Shown here piece by piece: positions 53,898 to 63,678 of a DNA stretch of 64,000 nt. The stretch covers positions 1 to 64,000 of the forward strand of contig NZ_QEWJ01000002.1 in the NCBI RefSeq assembly GCF_004127215.1, read 5' to 3'. Numbering within the stretch: position 1 is the first letter of the stretch; every line of letters begins with the position of its first letter. The DNA is from Streptococcus oralis. GTDB lineage: Bacteria > Bacillota > Bacilli > Lactobacillales > Streptococcaceae. Below the pieces are notes generated by a model. That model saw nothing but the letters and a program-made list of their open reading frames with translations. It was not told the origin of the DNA and made no database searches. The position numbers were made by a program, and so were the translations under genes.

Positions 53898-55382
53898 ATG
53901 ACATTAGTTTATCAATCAACGCGTGATGCGAATAATACAGTAACTGCCAGCCAAGCTATTCTGCAAGGTTTGGCGACGGACGGTGGTCTCTTTACCCCAG
54001 TTACTTATCCAAAGGTCGATTTGGACTTTGACAAATTAAAAGATGCTTCTTACCAAGAAGTGGCTAAGTTAGTTTTGTCAGCATTTTTGGATGATTTTAC
54101 AGCTGAGGAGTTGGATTACTGTATCACCAATGCCTACGATAGCAAATTTGATACTCCAGCTATTGCACCATTGGTGAAACTAGATGGGCAATACAACTTG
54201 GAACTCTTCCATGGTTCAACGATTGCCTTTAAGGATATGGCCTTGTCTATCTTACCCTACTTTATGACAACAGCGGCTAAGAGGCATGGTCTAGAGAACA
54301 AGATTGTCATTTTGACAGCGACATCTGGTGATACAGGTAAGGCTGCCATGGCAGGTTTTGCGGATGTTTCAGGAACTGAGATTATCGTCTTTTATCCAAA
54401 AGACGGTGTCAGCAAGGTTCAAGAGTTGCAAATGACCACTCAAACAGGAGATAATACCCATGTTATAGCCATTGATGGGAACTTTGACGATGCGCAAACA
54501 AATGTGAAGCACATGTTCAACGATGTGGAACTTCGTGAAAAATTGGCTGCTAATAAGCTACAGTTTTCATCAGCTAACTCTATGAATATTGGTCGTTTGG
54601 TACCACAGGTTGTTTATTATGTCTATGCCTACGCTCAGTTGGTTAAGTCTGGTGAGATTGTGGCTGGTGAAAAGGTCAACTTCACAGTACCAACTGGAAA
54701 CTTCGGTAATATCTTAGCTGCCTTTTATGCTAAACAAATCGGCCTACCAGTTGGCAAATTAATCTGTGCTTCAAATGATAACAATGTCTTGACAGATTTC
54801 TTTAAAACCCGTGTCTATGACAAGAAACGTGAGTTTAAAGTAACAACTAGTCCATCTATGGATATCTTGGTATCTTCAAACTTGGAACGTTTGATTTTCC
54901 ATCTTTTGGGGAATGATGCGGTTAAGACAACTGAACTCATGAATGCCTTGAGTACACAAGGACAATATGAATTGACAGACTTTGATGCTGAGATTCTGGA
55001 ACTCTTTGCAGCTGAATATGCGACTGAGGAAGAAACTGCGGCAGAAATTAAACGTGTTTATCAAACAGATGCCTACATCGAGGATCCACATACGGCGGTT
55101 GCCTCAGCAGTTTATAAAAAATACCAAGCGGCTACTGGCGATGTAACCAAGACCGTGATTGCTTCAACAGCTAGTCCATACAAGTTTCCAGTGGTTGCAG
55201 TAGAAGCTGTAACAGGGAAAGCAGGCTTGACTGACTTTGAAGCCTTGGCTCAATTACATGACATTTCAGGAGTGGCAGTGCCACCAGCAGTTGACGGGCT
55301 TGAGACAGCTCCTGTTCGTCACAAGACAACAGTGGCAGCTGCTGACATGCAAGCAGCGGTTGAAGCTTATCTAGGGCTTTAA
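53898..55382 (+). CDS. thrC: Threonine synthase
   Basis: The 494-aa PLP enzyme converts O-phosphohomoserine to threonine. The PLP lysine lies in LFHGSTIAFKDMALS, and the phosphate-binding loop in TSGDTGKAAMAGF. The length is typical of the longer bacterial/fungal type. hom and thrB are not adjacent, as is normal in streptococci. GATAGAG precedes ATG. Confidence 0.96.
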   Translation: MTLVYQSTRDANNTVTASQAILQGLATDGGLFTPVTYPKVDLDFDKLKDASYQEVAKLVLSAFLDDFTAEELDYCITNAYDSKFDTPAIAPLVKLDGQYNLELFHGSTIAFKDMALSILPYFMTTAAKRHGLENKIVILTATSGDTGKAAMAGFADVSGTEIIVFYPKDGVSKVQELQMTTQTGDNTHVIAIDGNFDDAQTNVKHMFNDVELREKLAANKLQFSSANSMNIGRLVPQVVYYVYAYAQLVKSGEIVAGEKVNFTVPTGNFGNILAAFYAKQIGLPVGKLICASNDNNVLTDFFKTRVYDKKREFKVTTSPSMDILVSSNLERLIFHLLGNDAVKTTELMNALSTQGQYELTDFDAEILELFAAEYATEEETAAEIKRVYQTDAYIEDPHTAVASAVYKKYQAATGDVTKTVIASTASPYKFPVVAVEAVTGKAGLTDFEALAQLHDISGVAVPPAVDGLETAPVRHKTTVAAADMQAAVEAYLGL

Positions 55383-55441
55383 GACAGAGGAAGTAAACTC
55401 GGTTGGGAAACAACTGAGTTTCTTTTCATCAGGAGGACAGA

Positions 55442-56722
55442 TTGTTTAGGAAAAATAAAGACATTCTTAATATTGCATTGCCCGCTATTGGCGAAAACTT
55501 TTTGCAGATGCTCATGGGGATGGTGGACAGCTACTTGGTCGCCCACTTGGGTTTGATCGCTATTTCGGGTGTTTCAGTGGCTAGCAATATTATCACGATT
55601 TACCAAGCGATTTTCATCGCTCTGGGAGCTGCTATTTCTAGTGTTATTTCAAAAAGCATGGGGCAGAAAGATCAGTCCAAGTTGGCTTATCACGTGACAG
55701 AGGCTCTCAAGATAACCCTATTGCTGAGTGCACTTTTAGGCGCTTTATCCATCTTTGCTGGGCAAGAGATGATAGGACTTTTGGGAACTGAGCAGGATGT
55801 GGCCGAGAGTGGTGGGCTCTACCTATCTTTGGTGGGTGGATCGATTGTTCTCTTGGGCTTGATGACGAGTCTAGGTGCCTTGATTCGTGCAACGCATAAT
55901 CCACGTCTGCCTCTCTATGTTAGTCTTTTATCCAATGCCTTGAATATTCTTTTTTCAAGTCTAGCTATTTTTGTCCTTGATATGGGCATAGCGGGTGTTG
56001 CTTGGGGGACTATCTTGTCTCGCTTAGTCGGTCTTGTGATTTTGTGGTCGCAATTAAAGTTGCCTTTTGAGAAACCGACTTTTGGTTTAGATAAGGAACT
56101 ATTGACTTTGGCTTTGCCAGCGGCAGGAGAACGTCTCATGATGCGGGCTGGAGATGTAGTGATCATTGCCTTGGTTGTTTCTTTTGGGACGGAGGCAGTA
56201 GCGGGGAATGCAGTCGGAGAAGTCTTGACCCAGTTTAACTATATGCCTGCCTTTGGCGTCGCTACGGCGACGGTCATGCAGGTGGCTCGAGCAGTTGGAG
56301 AGGATAATTGGGAAAGAGTCACTAGTTTGAGCAAACAAACCTTTTGGCTTTCTCTGCTTCTCATGTTGCCCTTAACTCTCAGTATCTATGCCTTAGGGAC
56401 ACCACTGACACATCTCTTTACGACGAATCCTGTAGCGGTTGAAGCTAGTGTTTTGGTGGCGCTTTTCTCACTACTAGGGACTCCTATGGCGATAGGGACA
56501 GTGATTTATACGGCAGTTTGGCAGGGCTTGGGGAATGCTCGTCTCCCCTTTTATGCGACAAGTATCGGGATGTGGTGTATCCGCATTGGGACAGCCTATC
56601 TGATGGGAATTGTGCTTGGTTGGGGCTTGCCAGGTATTTGGGCGGGAACCCTTTTGGATAATGGTTTTCGTTGGTTATTTCTACGCTACCGATACCAGCG
56701 TTATATGAGCTTGAAAGGATAG
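55442..56722 (+). CDS. MATE-family efflux transporter
   Basis: The 426-aa protein has twelve predicted membrane segments in two homologous halves and starts MFRKNKDILNIALPAIGENFLQMLMGMVDSYLVAHLG, with the NorM/DinF-type N-terminal asparagine/aspartate pattern. It starts at TTG 55442, 5 nt after AGGAGG. MATE pumps export cationic drugs or metabolites using sodium or protons. It is followed at 3 bp by the HAD phosphatase gene. Confidence 0.93.
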   Translation: MFRKNKDILNIALPAIGENFLQMLMGMVDSYLVAHLGLIAISGVSVASNIITIYQAIFIALGAAISSVISKSMGQKDQSKLAYHVTEALKITLLLSALLGALSIFAGQEMIGLLGTEQDVAESGGLYLSLVGGSIVLLGLMTSLGALIRATHNPRLPLYVSLLSNALNILFSSLAIFVLDMGIAGVAWGTILSRLVGLVILWSQLKLPFEKPTFGLDKELLTLALPAAGERLMMRAGDVVIIALVVSFGTEAVAGNAVGEVLTQFNYMPAFGVATATVMQVARAVGEDNWERVTSLSKQTFWLSLLLMLPLTLSIYALGTPLTHLFTTNPVAVEASVLVALFSLLGTPMAIGTVIYTAVWQGLGNARLPFYATSIGMWCIRIGTAYLMGIVLGWGLPGIWAGTLLDNGFRWLFLRYRYQRYMSLKG

Positions 56723-56725
56723 GAA

Positions 56726-57349
56726 ATGCAAAAAACAGCTTTTATTTGGGATTTAGATGGGACCTTATTGGACTCTTACGAAGCGATTTTGTCAGGGATT
56801 GAGGAAACCTTTTGTCAGTTTTCTATTCTATATGATAAGGAGAAAGTGAGAGATTTTATCCTCAAGTATTCGGTTCAGGATTTGCTGGAGAAGGTGGCAG
56901 AAGATAGAAATCTGGATGTGGAAGTACTCAATCAGGTGCGTGCCCAGAGTCTGGCTGAGAAGAATGCCCAGGTCGTCTTGAAGCCAGGTGCGCGTGAGGT
57001 GTTGAATTGGGCAGACCAAGTAGGGATTCGGAACTTTGTTTACACTCATAAAGGGGACAATGCTTTTACTATTCTAAAGGATCTGGGATTGGAATCCTAT
57101 TTTACAGAGATTTTAACCAGTCAGAGTGGCTTTTCACGGAAACCAAGTCCAGAAGCGGCTACCTATCTGCTAGACAAATATGAGTTGAATCCTAGGACTA
57201 CCTATTATATGGGGGACCGGACTTTGGATGTGGAATTTGCCCAGAATAGCGGAATTCAAAGCATTAACTTTTTAGAGTCATCTTATGAAGGGAATCAGAG
57301 GATTCAAGCATTGGCAGATATTCCCTACATTTTTGAGGATGAGCAATAA
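56726..57349 (+). CDS. HAD-superfamily phosphatase (PGP-like)
   Basis: The 207-aa protein has motif I DLDGTLLDSYEA (nucleophile D10-type), motif II VYTHKG, motif III SRKPSPEAATYLL and motif IV MGDRTLDVEFAQNSGI, with a helical cap between. It is an intact phosphatase of the phosphoglycolate/beta-phosphoglucomutase group with unknown substrate. GATAGGA precedes ATG and the gene is cotranscribed with the MATE pump. Confidence 0.9.
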   Translation: MQKTAFIWDLDGTLLDSYEAILSGIEETFCQFSILYDKEKVRDFILKYSVQDLLEKVAEDRNLDVEVLNQVRAQSLAEKNAQVVLKPGAREVLNWADQVGIRNFVYTHKGDNAFTILKDLGLESYFTEILTSQSGFSRKPSPEAATYLLDKYELNPRTTYYMGDRTLDVEFAQNSGIQSINFLESSYEGNQRIQALADIPYIFEDEQ

Positions 57350-57426
57350 AAAGATTGTGTCAGTTTTATGACAGAAGGCTAACAAACTATTTCAACTGAT
57401 CTAGTTTGTTACAAGGAATGGACAGT

Positions 57427-57458
57427 TCTGTTAAATAGGCCCGAGAGGGCTTTTTTTC
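57427..57458 (+). terminator. Terminator after the HAD gene
   Basis: GGCCC-gaga-GGGC followed by seven T residues; short stem but good T tract. Confidence 0.6.
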
Positions 57459-57511
57459 TGCTTTTTTTGTGTTATGATAGACAGGTACTCATTTGAAAGG
57501 AATGTGAAAGA

Positions 57512-58711
57512 ATGAAGAAAAGAATTATTTTAGCCTCAACAGTAGCCTTGTCTTTTGCGCCAGCATTGGCAACTCAAGCGGAAGAAATTGCTTGGACAGC
57601 ACGTACTGTTGAGCAAATCCAAAATGACGTGACAAAAAACGAGAACAAAAACAGCTATACAGTTCAGTATGGCGATACTCTGAGCACCATTGCAGAAGCT
57701 TTGGGAGTAGATGTGACAGTTCTTGCTAATTTGAACAAAATCACCAATATGGACTTGATTTTCCCAGATACTGTCCTTACTACAACCGTCAATGAGGCAG
57801 AAGAGGTGACGGAAGTTGAAATCCAAACTCCTCAAGCAGATTCTAGTGAAGATGTGACGACTGCGACAGCTGATTTGACGACCAACCAAGTAACAGTTGA
57901 TGAAGAGACTGTTCAAGTAGAAGACCTTTCTCAACCGATTGAGGATGCTCCAACTGTAACAGAGACCGAAAAAACAACGGAAGTAGCACCAAGTTCAGAA
58001 GTTTCTGAGACAGCGACAGTTGCTGAAGAGACGCCATCTACAGAAACACCTGTAGCTGAAGAAACAGCAGAAACAACTCCAGCGGGGGCACCGGTGGCAG
58101 AAACAACTAGTCCAGTTGAAGAAGCTCCTCAAGCAGAAACTTCAGCTACCGAAGCAACAGAAGCGACGACTTCGGCGGAAACATCAGTAGCAGCTGCACC
58201 AGTAACAGAAAGGCCTGCTGATACAACAGGAACAAGTGCAACAGAATCAACAGCAAATTCTGACACTGCAACTTCGACTTATCAAGCAGAGCAAAGCCAA
58301 ACTCCTTCAAGAACTTATTCAGCTCCAGCTGCTCCTGACTATGCAGGACTTGCTGTAGCTAAGTCTGAGAATGCTGGTCTTCAACCACAGACGGCAGCCT
58401 TTAAAGAAGAAATCGCTAACTTGTTTGGCATCACATCCTTTAGTGGCTACCGTCCTGGTGACAGTGGGGACCATGGTAAAGGTTTGGCCATCGACTTTAT
58501 GGTTCCAGTGAGTTCAGCACTCGGAGACCAAATTGCAGAATATGCAGTCCAAAACATGGCTAGCCGTGGCATCAACTACATCATTTGGAAACAACGTTTC
58601 TACGCTCCATACGATAGCAAATATGGCCCTGCCTACACATGGAATCCAATGCCAGACCGTGGTAGTGTGACCGAAAACCACTATGACCACGTTCACGTTT
58701 CAATGAACTAA
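57512..58711 (+). CDS. Secreted LysM protein with C-terminal peptidase-like domain
   Basis: The 399-aa protein has a signal peptide (MKKRIILASTVALSFAPALATQAEE, cleavage near residue 22), a LysM domain (residues about 48-92, SYTVQYGDTLSTIAEALGV) that binds peptidoglycan, a Thr/Glu/Ala-rich linker (about 95-270) and a C-terminal domain (about 285-399) with FSGYRPGDSGDHGKGLAIDFMV and HYDHVHVSMN. The histidines and aspartates (SGDHGKGLAIDF, HVHVS) fit the VanY/peptidase M15-like or ARB_07466-like fold. The pneumococcal counterpart is, from memory, frameshifted in one reference strain. An extended -10 TATGAT (57473-57478) lies upstream. Confidence 0.88.
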   Translation: MKKRIILASTVALSFAPALATQAEEIAWTARTVEQIQNDVTKNENKNSYTVQYGDTLSTIAEALGVDVTVLANLNKITNMDLIFPDTVLTTTVNEAEEVTEVEIQTPQADSSEDVTTATADLTTNQVTVDEETVQVEDLSQPIEDAPTVTETEKTTEVAPSSEVSETATVAEETPSTETPVAEETAETTPAGAPVAETTSPVEEAPQAETSATEATEATTSAETSVAAAPVTERPADTTGTSATESTANSDTATSTYQAEQSQTPSRTYSAPAAPDYAGLAVAKSENAGLQPQTAAFKEEIANLFGITSFSGYRPGDSGDHGKGLAIDFMVPVSSALGDQIAEYAVQNMASRGINYIIWKQRFYAPYDSKYGPAYTWNPMPDRGSVTENHYDHVHVSMN

Positions 58712-58862
58712 TCATTAAAATGGAAGTTGGGAACTGATTCAGTTCTCGCTTCTTTTTTGTGTGTGATCGTTTCAGAATAAAAAGAACAAATATGAGGAAA
58801 CGACTAATATTTCAAGAGAATTGAAGCATATTACTTGATTTATTGTTGAGCTTATATTATAC

Positions 58863-58874
58863 TTGATAAATCAA
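58863..58874. promoter_or_regulatory. MarR-type operator before the MarR-DUF1304 pair
   Basis: TTGATAAATCAA is a 12-bp palindrome near the probable start of transcription, downstream of TTATATTATACT (58851-58862). It fits autorepression by the MarR protein. Confidence 0.55.
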
Positions 58875-58907
58875 TTATTGACAAATCATATATATTGGGA
58901 GGAAATG

Positions 58908-59333
58908 ATGGTAGCAATCCAAGATTTACTGTATCAGCTACGGTTGGCAGATCAGTCTATGACACAACTATTCGAACGACAATTGGGAATTAGTCTGACT
59001 CGTTATCAAATCTTATGTTTCTTAATCGATCAGTCGCCGTGTAATCAAGTAGCGGTTCAGGAGCGTTTGAAGATTGATCAGGCTGCCTTGACACGGCACT
59101 TTAAAATTTTGGAAAAGGAAGGTTTGGTCAAGCGCCGTCGGAATCCTGAAAACCAGAGGGAGGTTTTGGTGGAAGTGACAGACTTTGCAAGAGAACAACT
59201 AGTAACCAACTCTCCCCAACAACATATAAACATAAAGAGTCAGATGGAGAGCGTACTTACAAAAGGAGAGCGAGAAGAGTTCAGTCGCTTGTTAGAAAAG
59301 TTGCTATCTGGCTTAGAAGAGATAGAAATTTAA
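58908..59333 (+). CDS. MarR-family transcriptional regulator
   Basis: The 141-aa protein has the winged helix VAVQERLKIDQAALTRHFKILEKEGLVKRRRNPENQREVLVEVT. ATG 58908 has GGGAGG at 5 nt; ATG 58905 is too close and the longer frame from 58863 starts inside the operator. It is 10 bp before a DUF1304 membrane protein gene and probably controls it together with itself. Confidence 0.88.
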   Translation: MVAIQDLLYQLRLADQSMTQLFERQLGISLTRYQILCFLIDQSPCNQVAVQERLKIDQAALTRHFKILEKEGLVKRRRNPENQREVLVEVTDFAREQLVTNSPQQHINIKSQMESVLTKGEREEFSRLLEKLLSGLEEIEI

Positions 59334-59343
59334 GGAGAAGAAT

Positions 59344-59706
59344 ATGTCTATTTTTACAGTTGTTTTAGCAACTATCGTTGCTTTGGAGCATTTTTGCATT
59401 TTTTATCTGGAAAGTGTAGCTACGCAATCAGACACCACTAGTCGAGTCTTTAATGTGGATAAGGAAGAACTGGCTCGTCCTTCAGTGAGTTCACTATTTA
59501 AAAATCAAGGGATTTATAATGCTTTGATAGGGGTCTTTCTCTTGTATGGAATCTATTTCTCACAAAGTTTAGAAATTGTAACCATATTTGTTTTATTTGT
59601 ACTTGGTGCAGCGACCTACGGTTCTCTGACAGTGGACAAGAAGATTATTCTGAAGCAAGGTGGGCCTGCTATTTTGACTCTGCTGAGTATTTTGTTTTTG
59701 AAATAA
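59344..59706 (+). CDS. DUF1304 membrane protein
   Basis: The 120-aa protein has four predicted membrane segments (starts MSIFTVVLATIVALEHFCIFYLE; later NQGIYNALIGVFLLYG). The conserved E and H in the first helix fit the DUF1304 family. The function is unknown, and the pairing with MarR regulators is common. TAAGGAG precedes ATG 59344. Confidence 0.88.
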   Translation: MSIFTVVLATIVALEHFCIFYLESVATQSDTTSRVFNVDKEELARPSVSSLFKNQGIYNALIGVFLLYGIYFSQSLEIVTIFVLFVLGAATYGSLTVDKKIILKQGGPAILTLLSILFLK

Positions 59707-59876
59707 GAAAGTAGCGTCTTTTTGTTACCTACAAAAGTTAGATTTTTCTATCTAGCTTTTGGCTTTTAGACATAAATCTCTCATTTTTCTAGATTAAACT
59801 GTCAATGTCAACTTGTCAGCCATTAGATGAAATTGCAATTTTAGGTACTCTATAAAAGTTATACCAATTTTTATCC

Positions 59877-59905
59877 TTGACAAGTGAGAGAAACAAGTAT
59901 ATACT
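59877..59905 (+). promoter_or_regulatory. Promoter of glmS
   Basis: TTGACA (59877-59882), 17 bp, TATACT (59900-59905): a consensus promoter with transcription start near 59912 and a leader of about 74 nt. Confidence 0.8.
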
Positions 59906-59950
59906 GTTTTTGCTGATTCTGTAAAAGGGAAATCAGACTATACCAATTTA

Positions 59951-59985
59951 AGGGGAAAGCACAGCTAGTCTGTGTCGTATATACT
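59951..59985 (+). promoter_or_regulatory. Unusual glmS ribosome binding region
   Basis: The only good Shine-Dalgarno, AGGGGA (59951-59956), lies 29 nt before the start codon. CACAG-ctagt-CTGTG (59960-59974) between them can fold and reduce the effective distance to about 14 nt. This may be a translational switch or an inefficient site. No glmS ribozyme is visible. Confidence 0.5.
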
Positions 59986-61794
59986 ATGTGTGGAATTGTC
60001 GGTGTTGTTGGAAACACAAATGCAACTGATATTTTGATTCAAGGGCTTGAAAAACTTGAATATCGTGGCTATGATTCTGCGGGGATTTTTGTCCTAGGTG
60101 GTGCTGAAAATCACCTAGTCAAGGCTGTAGGTCGTATCGCAGAATTGTCTGCTAAAACTACTGGTGTTGAGGGAACAACTGGTATCGGACATACGCGTTG
60201 GGCAACTCATGGGAAACCAACCGAGGACAATGCTCACCCACATCGCTCTGAGACTGGACGTTTTGTCTTGGTGCACAATGGGGTCATTGAAAACTATCTT
60301 GAAATCAAGGAAGAATACCTTGCAGGCCACCACTTCAAGGGGCAAACAGATACGGAAATCGCAGTGCACTTGATTGGAAAATTTGCAGAAGAAGATGGTC
60401 TTTCAGTTCTTGAAGCCTTCAAAAAAGCTCTTCACATCATCCGTGGTTCTTATGCCTTTGCCTTGATTGACTCTGAAAATCCAGATGTTATCTATGTCGC
60501 TAAGAACAAGTCACCACTTTTGATTGGTCTCGGAGATGGTTACAACATGGTCTGCTCGGATGCTATGGCTATGATCCGTGAGACCAACCAATACATGGAA
60601 ATCCATGACCAAGAGTTGGTGATTGTGACGGCAGATAGCGTAGAAGTTCAAGACTATGATGGCAATCGTCGTGAGCGTGCTAGCTACACTGCTGAGCTTG
60701 ATTTGTCAGATATCGGTAAGGGAACTTACCCTTACTATATGCTCAAGGAAATTGACGAGCAACCAACGGTCATGCGTAAACTCATCCAAGCCTATACAGA
60801 TGAGACTGGTCAAGTAGTGGTAGATCCAGCTATCATCAAGGCTATTCAAGAGGCAGATCGCATTTACATCCTTGCAGCTGGGACATCTTACCACGCAGGA
60901 TTTGCTTCTAAGAAAATGCTGGAAGAATTGACGGATACACCTGTTGAACTTGGAATTTCATCTGAGTGGGGCTACGGTATGCCACTTCTCAGCCAGAAAC
61001 CACTCTTCATCTTTATCAGCCAGTCTGGTGAAACAGCGGATAGCCGCCAGGTTTTGGTTAAGGCTAACGAAATGGGAATCCCTAGCTTAACTGTAACAAA
61101 CGTGCCAGGATCAACTCTTTCACGTGAAGCCAACCATACCATGCTCCTTCACGCGGGTCCTGAAATCGCAGTGGCTTCAACTAAAGCTTATACAGCGCAA
61201 ATCGCAGCCCTTGCATTTCTTGCAAAAGCAGTCGGAGAAGCAAATGGCAATGCTAAAGCGCAAGACTTTGACCTGGTTCATGAGTTGTCAATCGTGGCTC
61301 AGTCTATCGAATCAACTCTTTCAGAAAAAGAAACAATCGATGCTAAAGTTCGTGAGCTTCTTGAAACAACTCGCAACGCCTTTTACATCGGACGTGGTCA
61401 AGACTACTATGTAGCCATGGAAGCCAGTCTCAAACTCAAAGAGATTTCTTACATTCAATGTGAAGGTTTTGCGGCAGGAGAACTCAAGCACGGAACCATC
61501 GCATTGATTGAAGAAGGAACACCTGTATTGGCCCTCTTGTCAGATCCAGTCCTTGCTAACCATACTCGTGGAAATATCCAAGAGGTCGCAGCCCGTGGTG
61601 CCAAGGTTCTCACTATCGCTGAAGAGAATGTTGCTAAAGAGACAGACGATATCGTTCTTACGACTGTCCACCCTTACCTCTCACCAATCTCAATGGTCGT
61701 ACCAACGCAATTGGTCGCTTACTTTGCAACACTCCACCGTGGCCTTGATGTGGACAAACCACGTAACCTTGCTAAGTCAGTAACAGTAGAATAA
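59986..61794 (+). CDS. glmS: Glutamine-fructose-6-phosphate aminotransferase
   Basis: The 602-aa enzyme makes glucosamine-6-phosphate for the cell wall. The N-terminal glutaminase nucleophile is Cys2 of MCGIVGVVG, followed by RGYDSAG and HTRWATHG. Two SIS isomerase domains follow (AAGTSYHAG and [17 protein letters not shown]), and the C-terminus is NLAKSVTVE. The length is normal. A terminator follows at once. Confidence 0.98.
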   Translation: MCGIVGVVGNTNATDILIQGLEKLEYRGYDSAGIFVLGGAENHLVKAVGRIAELSAKTTGVEGTTGIGHTRWATHGKPTEDNAHPHRSETGRFVLVHNGVIENYLEIKEEYLAGHHFKGQTDTEIAVHLIGKFAEEDGLSVLEAFKKALHIIRGSYAFALIDSENPDVIYVAKNKSPLLIGLGDGYNMVCSDAMAMIRETNQYMEIHDQELVIVTADSVEVQDYDGNRRERASYTAELDLSDIGKGTYPYYMLKEIDEQPTVMRKLIQAYTDETGQVVVDPAIIKAIQEADRIYILAAGTSYHAGFASKKMLEELTDTPVELGISSEWGYGMPLLSQKPLFIFISQSGETADSRQVLVKANEMGIPSLTVTNVPGSTLSREANHTMLLHAGPEIAVASTKAYTAQIAALAFLAKAVGEANGNAKAQDFDLVHELSIVAQSIESTLSEKETIDAKVRELLETTRNAFYIGRGQDYYVAMEASLKLKEISYIQCEGFAAGELKHGTIALIEEGTPVLALLSDPVLANHTRGNIQEVAARGAKVLTIAEENVAKETDDIVLTTVHPYLSPISMVVPTQLVAYFATLHRGLDVDKPRNLAKSVTVE

Positions 61795-61800
61795 GCTAAG

Positions 61801-61826
61801 AAAGTCTAGTTCATCTAGACTTTTTT
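61801..61826 (+). terminator. Terminator of glmS
   Basis: AAAGTCTAG-ttcat-CTAGACTTT followed by a T tract. Confidence 0.9.
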
Positions 61827-62170
61827 GCTCTCTTGGTATCCTTGAGTAAGGAGCTATTGTATTAATGACTAAGTTATTTATCCTGAAAAGAAGTTAAATA
61901 GAGGGTCATTACGTTTCAGTAGAAACGAAAAAACCTTGATTTAAGGCGATTCTTGAATTTTCAAATTTCAATGTATTGCAATAAAAATCAACCGAATGAC
62001 TACATTTTTTGTGAAATAAATTAGATATTCGGATATATAGAAAACGCTCTAGTCATATTGTCTAGAGCATTTTTGTGTTGTTTAAGAAAAATAGATAATG
62101 GTTTTAGATAACTACACATCTTAGATTTTTAAAAACAAGATTTAATCGATGATAACTAGAAAGAATTATT
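61827..62170. other. Intergenic stretch after glmS
   Basis: This 344-bp AT-rich gap carries a hairpin GCTCTAG-tcatattgt-CTAGAGC with ATTTTTG (62046-62074), probably a terminator for some transcript starting inside the gap. I see no ORF with a ribosome binding site, and no known small RNA. Confidence 0.55.
62046..62074 (+). terminator. Orphan terminator hairpin
   Basis: A 7-bp stem GCTCTAG/CTAGAGC followed by ATTTTTGTGTT, about 220 bp after the glmS terminator and with no gene in between; a short untranslated RNA may end here. Confidence 0.6.
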
Positions 62171-62371
62171 ATGTCTACAAAAAATAAATTTCAATACTGT
62201 ATTTACAATCATGAGAGACTAGAACTTCATGAGTTACAAAAGGAATATCAAAAGGATAAAGCTGGGACAAAATTTAAGTATGAAAATCAATTGTTTTGTC
62301 CTGGTTGTTACAAAGTGGATTTAGTCATAAATGAGAAAAAAGGGAAAATCTATTCCAAAACAATTACATAG
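62171..62371 (+). CDS. Small protein (66 aa) with possible zinc site, unknown
   Basis: Starts MSTKNKFQYCIYNHERLELHEL and has C10 plus CPGC (C43, C46), which could form a rubredoxin-like or zinc-ribbon half-site. AGAAAGAATT precedes ATG weakly. I do not recognise it. It opens a run of small accessory-looking genes up to the window end. Confidence 0.55.
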   Translation: MSTKNKFQYCIYNHERLELHELQKEYQKDKAGTKFKYENQLFCPGCYKVDLVINEKKGKIYSKTIT

Positions 62372-62454
62372 TTTGCTAGAGGGAAAAATAATTTGCTAGA
62401 AAACCAGAAATTATGTAAAATAAAAATATATGAATAACAAGGAGCTAAATTTAA

Positions 62455-62955
62455 ATGGCAAATAATATTTATTTATTTTTAATCGATTATACAAAGTCAC
62501 TATTGTTACATCCAATCATAAATGGTTTACAGTTAGGATTTTACATTTTTTTATGGCAAATAATAGGCACTCCTATCATTTCTTTTGTCAATGATTTAAC
62601 AGAACCATTAAAAGTGAAATTAGACATGAAAGTCAACTACTTTGTCTTGATTTTTGGTTGTTTAACAGGTTTATTTTCTTCAGTGTATTTCTTATCTGGA
62701 TTAGAAGGCGAAAACAATGTGTATAGCCGTGCTTTTAGATTGATTGGTATTTTTGGAAGTGTCTTTCTATTCCTTATCCCTGTAACTCTCATCTTGGGGG
62801 CGGGGATTATCATTCCTATTTATTCGATTATAATGTGGATTGTTAATGGCATTATTAGTCTCCTACCTATTCTAGCTGGACTTGCAATCATCATGCCTAT
62901 TGTATTCATTGGTGGGTTATTCTCAATAGTGAGCATCGTAGTCGGAAGATTATGA
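62455..62955 (+). CDS. Membrane protein (166 aa), unknown
   Basis: Four to five hydrophobic segments (about 15-45, 60-80, 95-120, 120-140, 145-166), starting MANNIYLFLIDYTKSLLL. AAGGAG lies 12 nt before ATG. It is followed at 34 bp by another membrane protein gene, probably in one operon. No family recognised. Confidence 0.7.
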   Translation: MANNIYLFLIDYTKSLLLHPIINGLQLGFYIFLWQIIGTPIISFVNDLTEPLKVKLDMKVNYFVLIFGCLTGLFSSVYFLSGLEGENNVYSRAFRLIGIFGSVFLFLIPVTLILGAGIIIPIYSIIMWIVNGIISLLPILAGLAIIMPIVFIGGLFSIVSIVVGRL

Positions 62956-62989
62956 GAAGTTAAGGATTATAAAAAGAAAGTAAAAAACT

Positions 62990-63424
62990 ATGGATTATGA
63001 TATTTTTGAAGATTATAGAAAGAACCCTCCTAAAAAAGATAAATATGAGGGACTGCCTCCTGAAGAACGTGTTGAACTTATAAAACAAGAGTATTTTAGG
63101 AAAGAAGCCAAGAAGAATAGAGAGGAAGAGGAACGTAAGCAAGCTCTTATCAAAGCAAAAAAAGATAAGAAATACAAGGAATACAGTTCTAAGGTAGAAC
63201 TATTATTTAAGTGGATGATTGGATTTGCTTTGTTTGCAGTTATATCTGCTGGATATTGGTTTAATAAAGACTATTTCTTTTTAACATTGCAAGGAGGAAT
63301 TTCTATTTCAGGACCGACTAAAGAACTTGGTAAGGCAATTGTTGAATTTATTCTTTCTGTAATGTTAAGTTTCCTTGCCCCTGCTTTGCTGACTTTTTTC
63401 ATAATTGATATGCCAAAAAATTAA
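62990..63424 (+). CDS. Membrane protein with charged N-terminal coiled coil, unknown
   Basis: The 144-aa protein has a highly charged N-terminal helix (about residues 20-72, EEERKQALIKAKKDKKYKEY) and two membrane segments (about 73-95 and 115-140). AAAAAG-type ribosome binding site is weak. It lies within the same putative operon as its neighbours. No family recognised. Confidence 0.7.
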   Translation: MDYDIFEDYRKNPPKKDKYEGLPPEERVELIKQEYFRKEAKKNREEEERKQALIKAKKDKKYKEYSSKVELLFKWMIGFALFAVISAGYWFNKDYFFLTLQGGISISGPTKELGKAIVEFILSVMLSFLAPALLTFFIIDMPKN

Positions 63425-63438
63425 AAGGAGGAATAATC

Positions 63439-63678
63439 ATGGCAAAATTTAAAAGTTTATTTTTAATAGCAGCGCTCTTTATTAGCGTAATTCTTACTGG
63501 CTCTGTATCAGGAGTATTTTATGCTAAATATATGAATACCAAAAATGAAACCAAACAACAAACTCAATCTGTTCAGAGTAACGAAGTGCAAAGTACAGAA
63601 AAAGTAGGTGAGACTCCCGCAGATGATAAAACTATAACACCGCCCTTTCGTCCCTTGAAATGCCTGGTCACAAAGTAA
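63439..63678 (+). pseudogene. Single-pass membrane protein, apparently frameshifted (5' part)
   Basis: The 79-aa frame has an N-terminal membrane anchor (MAKFKSLFLIAALFISVILTGSV) and a Gln/Thr/Glu-rich extracellular stalk, then ends shortly after TITPPFRPLKCLVTK. The -1 frame continues from 63660 with 113 well-coded residues and no ribosome binding site of its own. One missing base in the CCGCCCTTTCGTCCC stretch would join the two. AAAGGAGG precedes ATG, so the 5' part is expressed. It is either a recent frameshift, a sequencing error or a recoding site. Confidence 0.6.

Noticed and set aside
59906-59985. glmS ribozyme
   Set aside because: The leader is only about 74 nt, and none of the ribozyme core is visible; streptococci are not known to carry it.
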